From contig NZ_JAGGPS010000007.1 of NCBI RefSeq assembly GCF_018613725.1, positions 117,463 to 181,462 on the forward strand: a stretch of DNA of 64,000 nt. The letters run 5' to 3'. This document shows, piece after piece, positions 46,558 through 53,547 of the stretch (positions are counted from its first letter, which is position 1; every line of letters starts with the position of its first letter). The notes under the pieces were generated by a model. It ran no database searches. It was given only the letters and a program-made list of their open reading frames with translations, and was not told the DNA's origin. This DNA is from Hymenobacter sp. ISL-91. GTDB lineage: Bacteria; Bacteroidota; Bacteroidia; Cytophagales; Hymenobacteraceae. The position numbers were made by a program, and so were the translations under genes.

Positions 46558-47547
46558 ATGAAAAAGACGCAAATAGGAATTATCGGCTTAGGGAAGATGG
46601 GGGCGGGCCTGGCCCTGCAGGCCGTTGAGAAGGGCTACCCCGTAGTGGGCATGGACATCCGGCCCCGGCCCGACCTCGAAACTGAAAACCTGCGCGTGGT
46701 AGGCACCGTGGCCGAGCTGGCGCAGCAACTGGAGCGCCCGCGCAAGGTATTCCTCTACATTCCGGCCGGCGCGGCTGTCGATGGCCTGCTCGACCAGCTG
46801 GAGCCGTATGTTGAGGAAGGCGACATTATCGTGGACGGCGGCAACTCCTATTGGGGCGACTCCATCCGCCGGGCCGACCGGCTCCGGCATAAGGGTATTT
46901 ACTTTATCGACTGCGGCACCAGCGGCGGCCCAACCGGTGCCCGCAATGGTGCCTGCTACATGGTGAGTGGCGAAGAAGCAGCCGTAAGCCAGCTGAAAGA
47001 CTTTTTTGTGGATACTGCGGTGCCCGAGGGCTTTCTGCACACTGGCCCAACTGGCACGGGCCACTACGTGAAGCTGGTGCACAATGGAATCGAGTTCGGC
47101 ATGCTGCAGGCTATCGGCGAAGGCATGGGCATGCTCACGCACTTCCGCGACCAGCTCGATATCAGCGCCATTCTGGGCCTCTGGAACAACGGCTCGGTGG
47201 TGCGCTCGTGGCTCGTGCAGCTCATGAAACAGATGTACGACCAGGAAGGCGGCAGCTTCGATGTACCCAGCTACATTGAAGACACCGGCGAAGTGAACTG
47301 GCTGGTAGCCGATGCGCTGCGCATGGAAGTGCCCATTCCGGTTATTTCGCAATCCATTATGCAGCTCTTCACCTCCCGCGACCAAAACCCCACCTGGGCC
47401 AAGGCCATTGCCATGATGCGCCACGGCTTTGGCGGCCACCCTTATGGCGAAGACGAAGGACTGAAGCATGAACGGCGCTTTGGCCGCGTGGGCGAGTACG
47501 AAATGCCGAAATTTGCAAAAGGAGGGCAGCCGCAGCAAAAGGAGTGA
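46558..47547 (+). CDS. gnd: 6-phosphogluconate dehydrogenase, decarboxylating, short form
   Basis: A 329-residue enzyme making ribulose 5-phosphate, CO2 and NAD(P)H from 6-phosphogluconate. The ATG at 46558 gives MKKTQIGIIGLGKMGAGLAL with the Rossmann glycine motif. Other motifs: DGGNSYWGDSIRRADRL, GTSGGPTGARNGACYMVSGE, and the catalytic KLVHNGIEFGMLQAIGEGMG. At about 330 residues it is the short GntZ/YqeC type, which commonly prefers NAD and works in gluconate use rather than the classic pathway. This agrees with the glucose dehydrogenase upstream; a gluconokinase is not in the window. Confidence 0.92.
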   Translation: MKKTQIGIIGLGKMGAGLALQAVEKGYPVVGMDIRPRPDLETENLRVVGTVAELAQQLERPRKVFLYIPAGAAVDGLLDQLEPYVEEGDIIVDGGNSYWGDSIRRADRLRHKGIYFIDCGTSGGPTGARNGACYMVSGEEAAVSQLKDFFVDTAVPEGFLHTGPTGTGHYVKLVHNGIEFGMLQAIGEGMGMLTHFRDQLDISAILGLWNNGSVVRSWLVQLMKQMYDQEGGSFDVPSYIEDTGEVNWLVADALRMEVPIPVISQSIMQLFTSRDQNPTWAKAIAMMRHGFGGHPYGEDEGLKHERRFGRVGEYEMPKFAKGGQPQQKE

Positions 47548-47607
47548 GCCAGACCTCCTTATTCCGGCCAGGCCCAACTATCCTTTCCGTTCTGCTGTTC
47601 TTCTTCC

Positions 47608-48342
47608 GTGACTGACTCAACCGCTACGCCACTGCCCGCCCGCCCCGATCTGCTGCGCATCCCCTACGATGACTACCGCGTCCTGCCGGCCATTGCCAAC
47701 TCCGACCTTTCGCGCCTGCGCGACGCCCTCAATGGCCGCCCGCCGCGACCCCATAGCAGCGTGGGCGGAGCGCTGGGCCTGGGCACGGCCTTCCATACGG
47801 CTCTGCTCGAACCCGACCTCTACGAGGCCGGCCAGCCCGGCATCAACGATACGCTCATCTGGTGGATGGTGGAAGGCGTGCAGCTCGACCCCGAGGTAAA
47901 GGTGCTGCTTGAGGTAGGCACGCCCGAGCCTAGCTGCATCTTCACCGAGCCGGTTACGGGTACGCTCTGCAAGCTGCGCGCCGATCTGGTCATCGACCAC
48001 CCTGGCTACCCCTATACGGTTGTGGATTTCAAAACCACCATGGCCCGCGACTACAACCACTTCGTGGAGCAGTGCACCTACTACGACTACGACCGGCAGG
48101 CGGCCTTTTATGCGGATGCGCTGCAGGCTGAGCGGTTTTTGCTGATAGGCGTTCAGAAAACGGAACCCTTTAAAGTGTTTGTATATGCCGTGCCGCCGCT
48201 GATGCGTTCGGAAGGCCGGGCCAAGTACTTGCGGCTGTTGCACCTGCTACACCCCGAAGCGCCCGTGCCGCTGTCGGTGCTGCCCGCCGTGCGTACTGTG
48301 CGCCACGCGCTAAACGGCGAGCCGGATGACGAACCCGCGTAG
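47608..48342 (+). CDS. Stand-alone PD-(D/E)XK nuclease-like protein (RecE/DUF3799-like)
   Basis: A 244-residue protein with a GTG start (MTDSTATPLPARPD). The PD-(D/E)XK pattern is visible: an upstream helix segment LGLGTAFHTALLEPD, then KLRADLVIDHPG with the first Asp, VVDFKTT as the D-x-K strand, and RQAAFYADAL, the Q-x-x-x-Y helix found in RecE/Cas4/YqaJ-type nucleases. The region before it, YRVLPAIANSDLSRLRDAL, is also typical of the exonuclease VIII-like DUF3799 family, usually found in phages beside a RecT annealing protein. No recT or other phage gene is nearby. It may be a domesticated phage gene or a single-gene DNA-end processing enzyme. Confidence 0.75.
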   Translation: MTDSTATPLPARPDLLRIPYDDYRVLPAIANSDLSRLRDALNGRPPRPHSSVGGALGLGTAFHTALLEPDLYEAGQPGINDTLIWWMVEGVQLDPEVKVLLEVGTPEPSCIFTEPVTGTLCKLRADLVIDHPGYPYTVVDFKTTMARDYNHFVEQCTYYDYDRQAAFYADALQAERFLLIGVQKTEPFKVFVYAVPPLMRSEGRAKYLRLLHLLHPEAPVPLSVLPAVRTVRHALNGEPDDEPA

Positions 48343-48384
48343 CAGGCCACACAGCAGGATAAACAAAAATATGTGGATAAAAAC

Positions 48385-48415
48385 TTGCAAATAATATAGC
48401 GTCTTGCTATACTTG
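48385..48415 (+). promoter_or_regulatory. Promoter of the asnA leader
   Basis: TATACTTG at 48408-48415 matches TAnnTTTG at seven of eight positions and has TTG at 48385-48387, 20 bases upstream. Transcription would start near 48422, just before the leader ORF. Confidence 0.6.
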
Positions 48416-48444
48416 TATAACCCCTGAATAAACGGGGTATTCCA

Positions 48445-48534
48445 ATGCGCCACTTTCGCAATATCCGCCAGAATAATAACTCGAATAATAATCTTATTCG
48501 GGACTGGAAGGCTATTGCTCCCTGGGAAAACTAA
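48445..48534 (+). CDS. Asparagine-rich leader peptide of asnA
   Basis: A 29-codon open frame, ATG at 48445 and TAA at 48532. Eight of the 29 residues are Asn, six of them in the block QNNNSNNN (codons 48472-48492). The peptide continues LIRDWKAIAPWEN. Promoter upstream, terminator hairpin downstream and an asparagine-synthetase gene as the next coding region form the standard layout of a transcription-attenuation leader: a ribosome delayed at the Asn codons by scarcity of charged tRNA-Asn would change folding of the RNA. Whether the frame is translated is not shown by the sequence; no clear Shine-Dalgarno is present, as is common in this phylum. Confidence 0.75.
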   Translation: MRHFRNIRQNNNSNNNLIRDWKAIAPWEN

Positions 48535-48567
48535 AAATCAGTAATTGATTTTTTTCTCAAGCCTTCC
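48506..48567 (+). promoter_or_regulatory. Antiterminator pairing segments of the asnA attenuator
   Basis: GGAAGGCT at 48506-48513, inside the leader ORF (codons TGG AAG GCT), is identical to the 3' arm of the terminator at 48573-48580. It can therefore pair with AGCCTTCC at 48560-48567 instead. It starts 14 bases after the last Asn codon of the block, so a ribosome paused there would leave it free. A second, all-AT hairpin (AAAAATCA 48533-48540 with TGATTTTT 48546-48553) overlaps the leader stop codon. Confidence 0.65.
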
Positions 48568-48587
48568 TCTCCGGAAGGCTTTTTTTT
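48559..48587 (+). terminator. Attenuator terminator upstream of asnA
   Basis: AAGCCTTCC (48559-48567) pairs perfectly with GGAAGGCTT (48573-48581) around a TCTCC loop, with eight T residues at 48580-48587. It lies between the leader peptide and asnA, 160 bases before the asnA start, so it can only act as a regulated or premature terminator for this gene. Confidence 0.88.
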
Positions 48588-48750
48588 GTGCCTTTGAAGC
48601 AGAAATAGCCCTGCAACGGCTGATTGCTGCGTCGGAGCTTAAATGAATTTGGTAGAATAAAAATCGAAAAAATGCTCCGGCCGGAGCAGGGAAACCTGTG
48701 TGCCTTTTTGAAAATAAAAACTCTCTCAAAACTCTTTAAAAGACAGCGCC

Positions 48751-49782
48751 ATGATGACCACCATTACCGCCGAAATGACCACCACCGACCTGCTCGAAAC
48801 CGAAGAGGCAATTAGCCTGGTAAAAAGCGTATTTGCCCGCGAGCTGGCCCGCCGCCTGCGCCTGAGCTGTGTTTCGGCCCCCATTGTCGTGCTCGATGGT
48901 ACCGGCATCAACGACGACCTGAACGGGATAGAGCGGCCGGTTGCTTTCCCGGTAAAGGCCCTGGCCGAGCGCCGGGCCGTAGTGGTGCATTCGCTGGCCA
49001 AGTGGAAGCGGCTGCGGCTGCGCGAGCTGGGCATAACGGCCGGCCGTGGCCTGCTCACCGACATGCGCGCCCTGCGCCCCGACGAGGATTACTCGCCCAT
49101 TCACTCCATCTATGTTGACCAGTGGGATTGGGAGCAGTGCATCACCGCCGAGCAGCGGACACCGGAGTTCCTGCGCGCTACTGTCGAGCAGATTTACGAG
49201 GCCCTGCGGGCTACCGAGGCCGAAGTGGCTGCCCGATACCCCGATATTCTGCCAGTGCTACCCGGCCGCATCACGTTTCTGCACGCCGAAGATTTGCTGC
49301 GCCAGTACCCCGAGCTTACCCCTAAAGAGCGCGAGCATGAGGCCGCCCGGCAGTACGGGGCTGTGTTTCTGATGGGCATTGGGGGCGCGCTCGGCAACGG
49401 GGAGGCCCACGACGGCCGCGCCCCCGATTACGACGACTGGAGCACCGAAACTGCCCCCGGCTACCGTGGCCTCAACGGCGACCTGCTGGTGTGGCACCCG
49501 GTGCTGCAAACGGCCCTGGAGCTGTCGTCGATGGGCATTCGGGTGGATAGCCTGGCGCTGATGCGGCAGCTGACCGTGCGCGGCTGCGAGCAGCGTCAGG
49601 AGCTGGATTTCCATGGCCGACTGCTGCGGGGCGAACTGCCCGAAAGCATTGGGGGCGGCATTGGCCAGAGCCGGGTGTGCATGTTCATGCTCCGCAAAGG
49701 CCACATTGGCGAGGTGCAGGTGAGCATCTGGCCCGAGGAAGTGCGCCGCGAAATGGCCGACGCAGGGGTTACGTTGCTGTAA
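48751..49782 (+). CDS. asnA: Asparagine synthetase A (aspartate-ammonia ligase)
   Basis: A 343-residue class II tRNA-synthetase-like enzyme that makes Asn from Asp, ammonia and ATP. Motifs: VSAPIVVLDGTGINDDLNGI, HSLAKWKRLRLRELGI, IYVDQWDWEQCI, GAVFLMGIGGALGNGEAHDG and GGGIGQSRVCMFMLRKGHIG. Full length. The start ATG at 48751 is followed by a second Met; an alternative at Met9 cannot be ruled out. The 400-base upstream region holds an Asn-rich leader peptide and an attenuator, so expression is probably controlled by the charging level of tRNA-Asn. A 16-base perfect palindrome (48673-48688, TGCTCCGG/CCGGAGCA) lies in the rest of the leader. A terminator follows. Confidence 0.95.
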   Translation: MMTTITAEMTTTDLLETEEAISLVKSVFARELARRLRLSCVSAPIVVLDGTGINDDLNGIERPVAFPVKALAERRAVVVHSLAKWKRLRLRELGITAGRGLLTDMRALRPDEDYSPIHSIYVDQWDWEQCITAEQRTPEFLRATVEQIYEALRATEAEVAARYPDILPVLPGRITFLHAEDLLRQYPELTPKEREHEAARQYGAVFLMGIGGALGNGEAHDGRAPDYDDWSTETAPGYRGLNGDLLVWHPVLQTALELSSMGIRVDSLALMRQLTVRGCEQRQELDFHGRLLRGELPESIGGGIGQSRVCMFMLRKGHIGEVQVSIWPEEVRREMADAGVTLL

Positions 49783-49809
49783 GCTGCTGCGCAAAAGCTG
49801 AATGCGCGG

Positions 49810-49856
49810 AAGGGTGGAGAAGCAGGGCCGACGCCTGATGCTTCTCCACCCTTTTG
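49810..49856 (+). terminator. Intrinsic terminator after asnA
   Basis: AAGGGTGGAGAAGCA (49810-49824) pairs perfectly with TGCTTCTCCACCCTT (49839-49853) and ends in a short T-run. Confidence 0.75.
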
Positions 49857-49947
49857 CGTGGGGTCGGGCGTAACCGGTACCACAGGCACTGCGTTGAAGA
49901 AACGGGCTAACTGCGGTCCATACTTCCTCATTTAAAACTACCTGCTT

Positions 49948-50298
49948 ATGGCTGCCAACGACCACGATTCCGATACTATCTACACCGAATTCAAAAACGA
50001 CGTGAACATGACGGCGACGGAGCTGGAGAAGTGGCTGAAAACCGACGACTCAAAGTCGGTGGGCCAGGACAGCGGCGACGGTAGCAGCATTGGCCACCAC
50101 TCGGGCGAGAAAATCGTGCAGATTCTGCAGAAGAAAAAAGCCGACCTCACCGCCGCCGACCACGACCACATGCACAAGGTGCATAGTTACATCAGCCGCC
50201 ACCTGGCCCAGGGCGGCCCCGATGACAAAAGCACAACCGACACCTCGCCCTGGCGCTACTCCCTCATGAACTGGGGCCACGATCCACTGAAAAAGTAG
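49948..50298 (+). CDS. DUF3140 family protein
   Basis: A 116-residue protein of unknown function. The family pattern is clear: FKNDVNMTATELEKWLKTDD then SVGQDSGDGSSIGHHSGEKI, VQILQKKKADLTAADHDHMH with KVHSYISRHLAQGG, and the C-terminal WRYSLMNWGHDPLKK. It is small, charged and helical, without signal or membrane segments. Such proteins occur in many bacteria, often near stress genes; here the neighbour is a universal stress protein on the opposite strand. No reaction can be assigned. Confidence 0.85.
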   Translation: MAANDHDSDTIYTEFKNDVNMTATELEKWLKTDDSKSVGQDSGDGSSIGHHSGEKIVQILQKKKADLTAADHDHMHKVHSYISRHLAQGGPDDKSTTDTSPWRYSLMNWGHDPLKK

Positions 50299-50335
50299 CA
50301 ACCCCAAGCTGCGCGCTATACGCCTGCCAGCACGC

Positions 50336-50517
50336 TGTAGGGGCGGGGACAAGCCCTGCACCGTCCGAATATTCTGTGCAAAACGATGCCACCAGAACGG
50401 ATAAGCATAAAAGGTGTAGGGGCGAAGCTTGTCCCCGCCCGCCGGTGAACGATTCCTGTTGAACAAAACCGTTGCAGCGGCGCGGACGGCGGGCGGGGAC
50501 AAGCCCCGCCCCTACAC
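50336..50517. repeat. GTAGGGGCGGGGACAAGC repeat, three copies
   Basis: Direct copy at 50336-50356 (GTAGGGGCGGGGACAAGCCC region), a second at about 50415-50444 and an inverted third at 50488-50517. The second and third form an inverted repeat of 30 bases with 2 mismatches. It lies between the convergent DUF3140 and universal stress genes. Confidence 0.85.
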
Positions 50518-50580
50518 CGTGCTGATAAACACAAACTACCATGCTCCATAAGGCCGCAAAGCAGCCTGCGGCTATACGTG

Positions 50581-51426
50581 CTACACGTGTACTGTAAGTA
50601 CCGGTGGAGCCGCATGCAGGGCTACCGATTCGGAGATGCTGCCCTGCAGCAGGTGGCTGAGGACGGAACGGCCGTGCGTGAGCATTACTACGAGGTCGGC
50701 ATGGGCCTGCTCGGCGAAGCGTGGGATGCCGGTGCTGACGCGGGGGGCATCGAACACGTCGGGTTCGTAGTGGCTGAACTGGTGGCGCCTGGCAAATGCG
50801 TGGATGGCCTCCAGGGCCCTGGCATGGTGGCCGGCGCTGGGTACCACATCGAGCAGGTGTAGCATGGCATCCGGAAAAAGGCCTAGTAGCTGCTGCAATG
50901 TCGGTACTACCTGGTTGGCCTCGGCCGAGAAGTCGGAGGCAAATACCAGGTGGCGTACATCGAAGTTATTGACCGGATGCTTCACGGTGAGCACCGGGCA
51001 GGGTGCTTCGCGCATGATCTGCTCGGTATGCGAACTGAGGAAAAAGCGGGTCCAGGAAGTGTTTTCGTGTGCTCCCAGCACCACCAGGTCAATGTTTCGC
51101 TCGCGAACAATTTCCGGAATGGCTGTTTCGGGCTCCTCCGTGAGCACCAGCTCGTGCACCGGTACGCCGGGCGCCAGCTCCCGGGCTTGGTCCATCAGCT
51201 CGTGCATGCGGCGCTTAACGGCCTGCAGGCTTTTGAGTACGTACACATCGTTGAGGCCATGACTGCCCACCAGCCCGCCGGTGGTGGAAATATTAGAGTC
51301 GATAGGAGGGACGAAGCAGTGCAGCAACAGCAGATGCCCCCCACTGCGCTGTGCCAGCTGCAGCGCCGCCTCAAAGGCATACCGGGATTCGGGGGAGAAA
51401 TCGGTGGGAACCAGAATGTTTTTCAT
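50581..51426 (-). CDS. Tandem universal stress protein
   Basis: A 281-residue protein of two Usp domains, at about 1-145 and 150-281. The start ATG at 51426 gives MKNILVPTDFSPESRYAFEA, the classic Usp opening. Domain one has VVLGAHENTSWTRFFLSSHT then EQIMREAPCPVLTV. Domain two starts NFDVRHLVFASDFSAEANQV and ends with THGRSVLSHLLQGSISESVA then APPVLTVHV. The G-x2-G-x9-G nucleotide motif is only partly kept in both, so ATP binding is uncertain. Such proteins support survival under stress. It is convergent with DUF3140 and divergent from the amine oxidase gene. Confidence 0.9.
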   Translation of the reverse strand: MKNILVPTDFSPESRYAFEAALQLAQRSGGHLLLLHCFVPPIDSNISTTGGLVGSHGLNDVYVLKSLQAVKRRMHELMDQARELAPGVPVHELVLTEEPETAIPEIVRERNIDLVVLGAHENTSWTRFFLSSHTEQIMREAPCPVLTVKHPVNNFDVRHLVFASDFSAEANQVVPTLQQLLGLFPDAMLHLLDVVPSAGHHARALEAIHAFARRHQFSHYEPDVFDAPRVSTGIPRFAEQAHADLVVMLTHGRSVLSHLLQGSISESVALHAAPPVLTVHV

Positions 51427-51621
51427 GGTACGGTGGCGAAAGGTGGGAGAAATCTGCCGAGAACCAGCAGCAGGACAGTGTATTAATATATAGATAAAGG
51501 AATTTATTTGCAACTGCCAACGCCTCGCAAACTCCGCTGGTATTGGGCTGACATCCACCTGAAACGGCCGATTGAGTGTATTGGCCTGTTACTTTGCAGC
51601 CCCATAGCTGTTAAGGAGCCT

Positions 51622-52714
51622 ATGACAGATTCTTCTTCGGTTATTATATTGGGGGCCGGACTTTCGGGCTTGGTGGCGGCCCGGCGGCTGGTGGCAGCCG
51701 GCCGCACCGTGCGGGTGCTGGAGGCTCGCCACCGGGTGGGCGGCCGTACCCATGCCGTGCCCGCCCTCGCCGGTGCCGCCCCCGCCGACCTGGGCGCCAC
51801 CTGGGGCTGGAGCCATCAGCCGCAATTATTGGCGCTGGCACAGGAGGTACAACTCGCGCTATTCGAGCAGTTCAGCGCCGGAGCTACCGCCTACGAAACG
51901 GGCGGCGTAGTACACCGGCTGCCCAACCCATCGGGCTCGGCGGGCTACCTGCGGTTTGCGGGCGGTGCGGCGGCGCTGGCCCAGCGCCTGGCTGCGGCGC
52001 TTCCCAGTGGCACCGTGCAGCTGGGCACCCGCGCCACCGCCCTGCGGCAGCTGCCCGATGGGATAGAGGTAACAACAGAGAAAAACGGGCAGCCACGCAC
52101 CTACCAGGCCGATGCAGTGGTGGTGGCGCTGCCGCCGCGCCTGGCTGCCCACAACCTGGCTTTTGAGCCCATGCTGCCCGCCGCCGTGCAGGCCGCCCAG
52201 CAGCAACTGCCTACCTGGATGAGCCACTCCATGAAAAGCCTGGTGACCTACGAAACGCCGTTCTGGCGCGACCAGGGTTGGTCGGGTTTTGCCGTGAGCC
52301 AGCAGGGGCCTCTCACAGAAATCCACGATGCCAGCCCGCCCGAAGGCCGGCTGGGCGTGCTGTTTGGGTTTTTCGCTGCGCCTCATCCGCTGCGTAGTGC
52401 TCCGCTTGCCATCCGTGAGGCAGCCGTAGTGGACCAGCTGGTGCGGGTGTTCGGGCCGGATGCTGCCCGCCCGCTGGCTTACCAGGAACTCGACTGGGCC
52501 CAAGAACCATTTACCAGCACGCCCGTCGGAAGCCCCGCCGCTATCCGTGCCGCTGCAGGGCCCACCCGAGCTGCGTACACCGCTCTGGCAGGGCCGTCTC
52601 GTCTGGGCAGGGGCTGAAACTGCCACCGGCGAGTGGGGCCGCCTCAATGGGGCCGTGGAAGCTGGCACCAGGGACGCCGGGCAGGTGCTGGCTGGCACCG
52701 GATCAAATGCCTGA
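51622..52714 (+). CDS. FAD-dependent amine oxidase, interrupted by a frameshift
   Basis: A flavin amine oxidase or protoporphyrinogen-oxidase-like protein. The ATG at 51622, behind AAGGAG, starts MTDSSSVIILGAGLSGLVAA with the FAD-binding glycines and VLEARHRVGGRTH. The open frame ends at 52617 after residues that no longer resemble the family. The expected C-terminal FAD motif (PLWQGRLVWAGAETATGEWG, then LNGAVEAGTRDA) is present in the next frame up to the stop at 52714. The frame change falls between about 52505 and 52560. The joined product would be about 364 residues, a normal length. This could be a real mutation, making it a pseudogene, or a sequencing error. The substrate is unknown. 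Confidence 0.75.
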
Positions 52715-52723
52715 CAATAGTTA

Positions 52724-53302
52724 TCAGCCGTTGACTCCGGGTTTGTTGGTTGGCAGCACCTTGGCCCCAGCATACAGCAGGCCCCGCCGGAGGTAGGCGT
52801 GCAGCACCAGGCCAACCAGCCCCAATCCGGTGCCAATTAGCATGGGCAGCACGGCCCCGAAGGTATAGGTCATGCCCAGCACAAAGCCCAGCAGGCACTC
52901 CGGCCGGTAAATCGGGACAAAAAAGGCAAATGCAAACAGACCAAGCAGCAAATTACCCGCCATATCCGATTTGCCGGCCGTAAACAAAACGGCTATCAGG
53001 ACCCCAAACAGCAAAGCCCCCACAAACCCGTACAGGGCACGCAGCAACGCCTGAGTGGGTGTTGAATGCGAGTCAGTCTGGCTAAGGGCTTGCTTCCGGA
53101 TGCGGAAGAGCAGCAACCCGGCAAGCAGCGGCAGCAACAGCCCGCCCCACCAGTTTGATATTTCGGGCATATCTGCCCGGGCCAGGAAATGATGGCTTGG
53201 CACGCCGCCGTGGTAATGGCTCCAGGCCAGCAGCGCCCAGACAGCTACTGTTATGAGGACTGTGCCAGCCAGGGGAACCTTGGAAAAGCTATTTTCATTC
53301 AT
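52724..53302 (-). CDS. Hypothetical multi-pass membrane protein
   Basis: A 192-residue protein I do not recognise. About five to six hydrophobic segments are visible: LAGTVLITVAVWALLAWS, GGLLLPLLAGLLLF, LYGFVGALLFGVLIAVLFTA, LLLGLFAFAFFVPIY, LLGFVLGMTYTFGAVLPMLI and TGLGLVGLVLHAYL. No catalytic motif is visible. The gene is convergent with the amine oxidase, 9 bases apart, and divergent from selO. Confidence 0.65.
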   Translation of the reverse strand: MNENSFSKVPLAGTVLITVAVWALLAWSHYHGGVPSHHFLARADMPEISNWWGGLLLPLLAGLLLFRIRKQALSQTDSHSTPTQALLRALYGFVGALLFGVLIAVLFTAGKSDMAGNLLLGLFAFAFFVPIYRPECLLGFVLGMTYTFGAVLPMLIGTGLGLVGLVLHAYLRRGLLYAGAKVLPTNKPGVNG

Positions 53303-53547
53303 GCGTTCTGCCGGTGAGTGCTCGTAGTATGCGCTGCTTACCCCGTAAGCGGAAGTAATATAGGTATAATAAGATACTTGCTCTTCTCACCGTTGCCTCC
53401 TATTGCTGCCTGGGGGAAGCAGGCTTACTAGAAGCGGCACCAGCTGCCAAATGCAGCCGGGTTACGTTTCATAGATTAGCATTGCAGCAGAGACGATGCG
53501 ACTTCGCTCAGCATCGGCCTTCGTTCGTTTACCCTCAACTACGCCCC

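Noticed and set aside
48673-48688. Perfect 16-base palindrome TGCTCCGG/CCGGAGCA in the asnA leader as an operator
   Set aside because: It has no loop, no repeat elsewhere in the window and no known regulator; I left it only as a remark under asnA.
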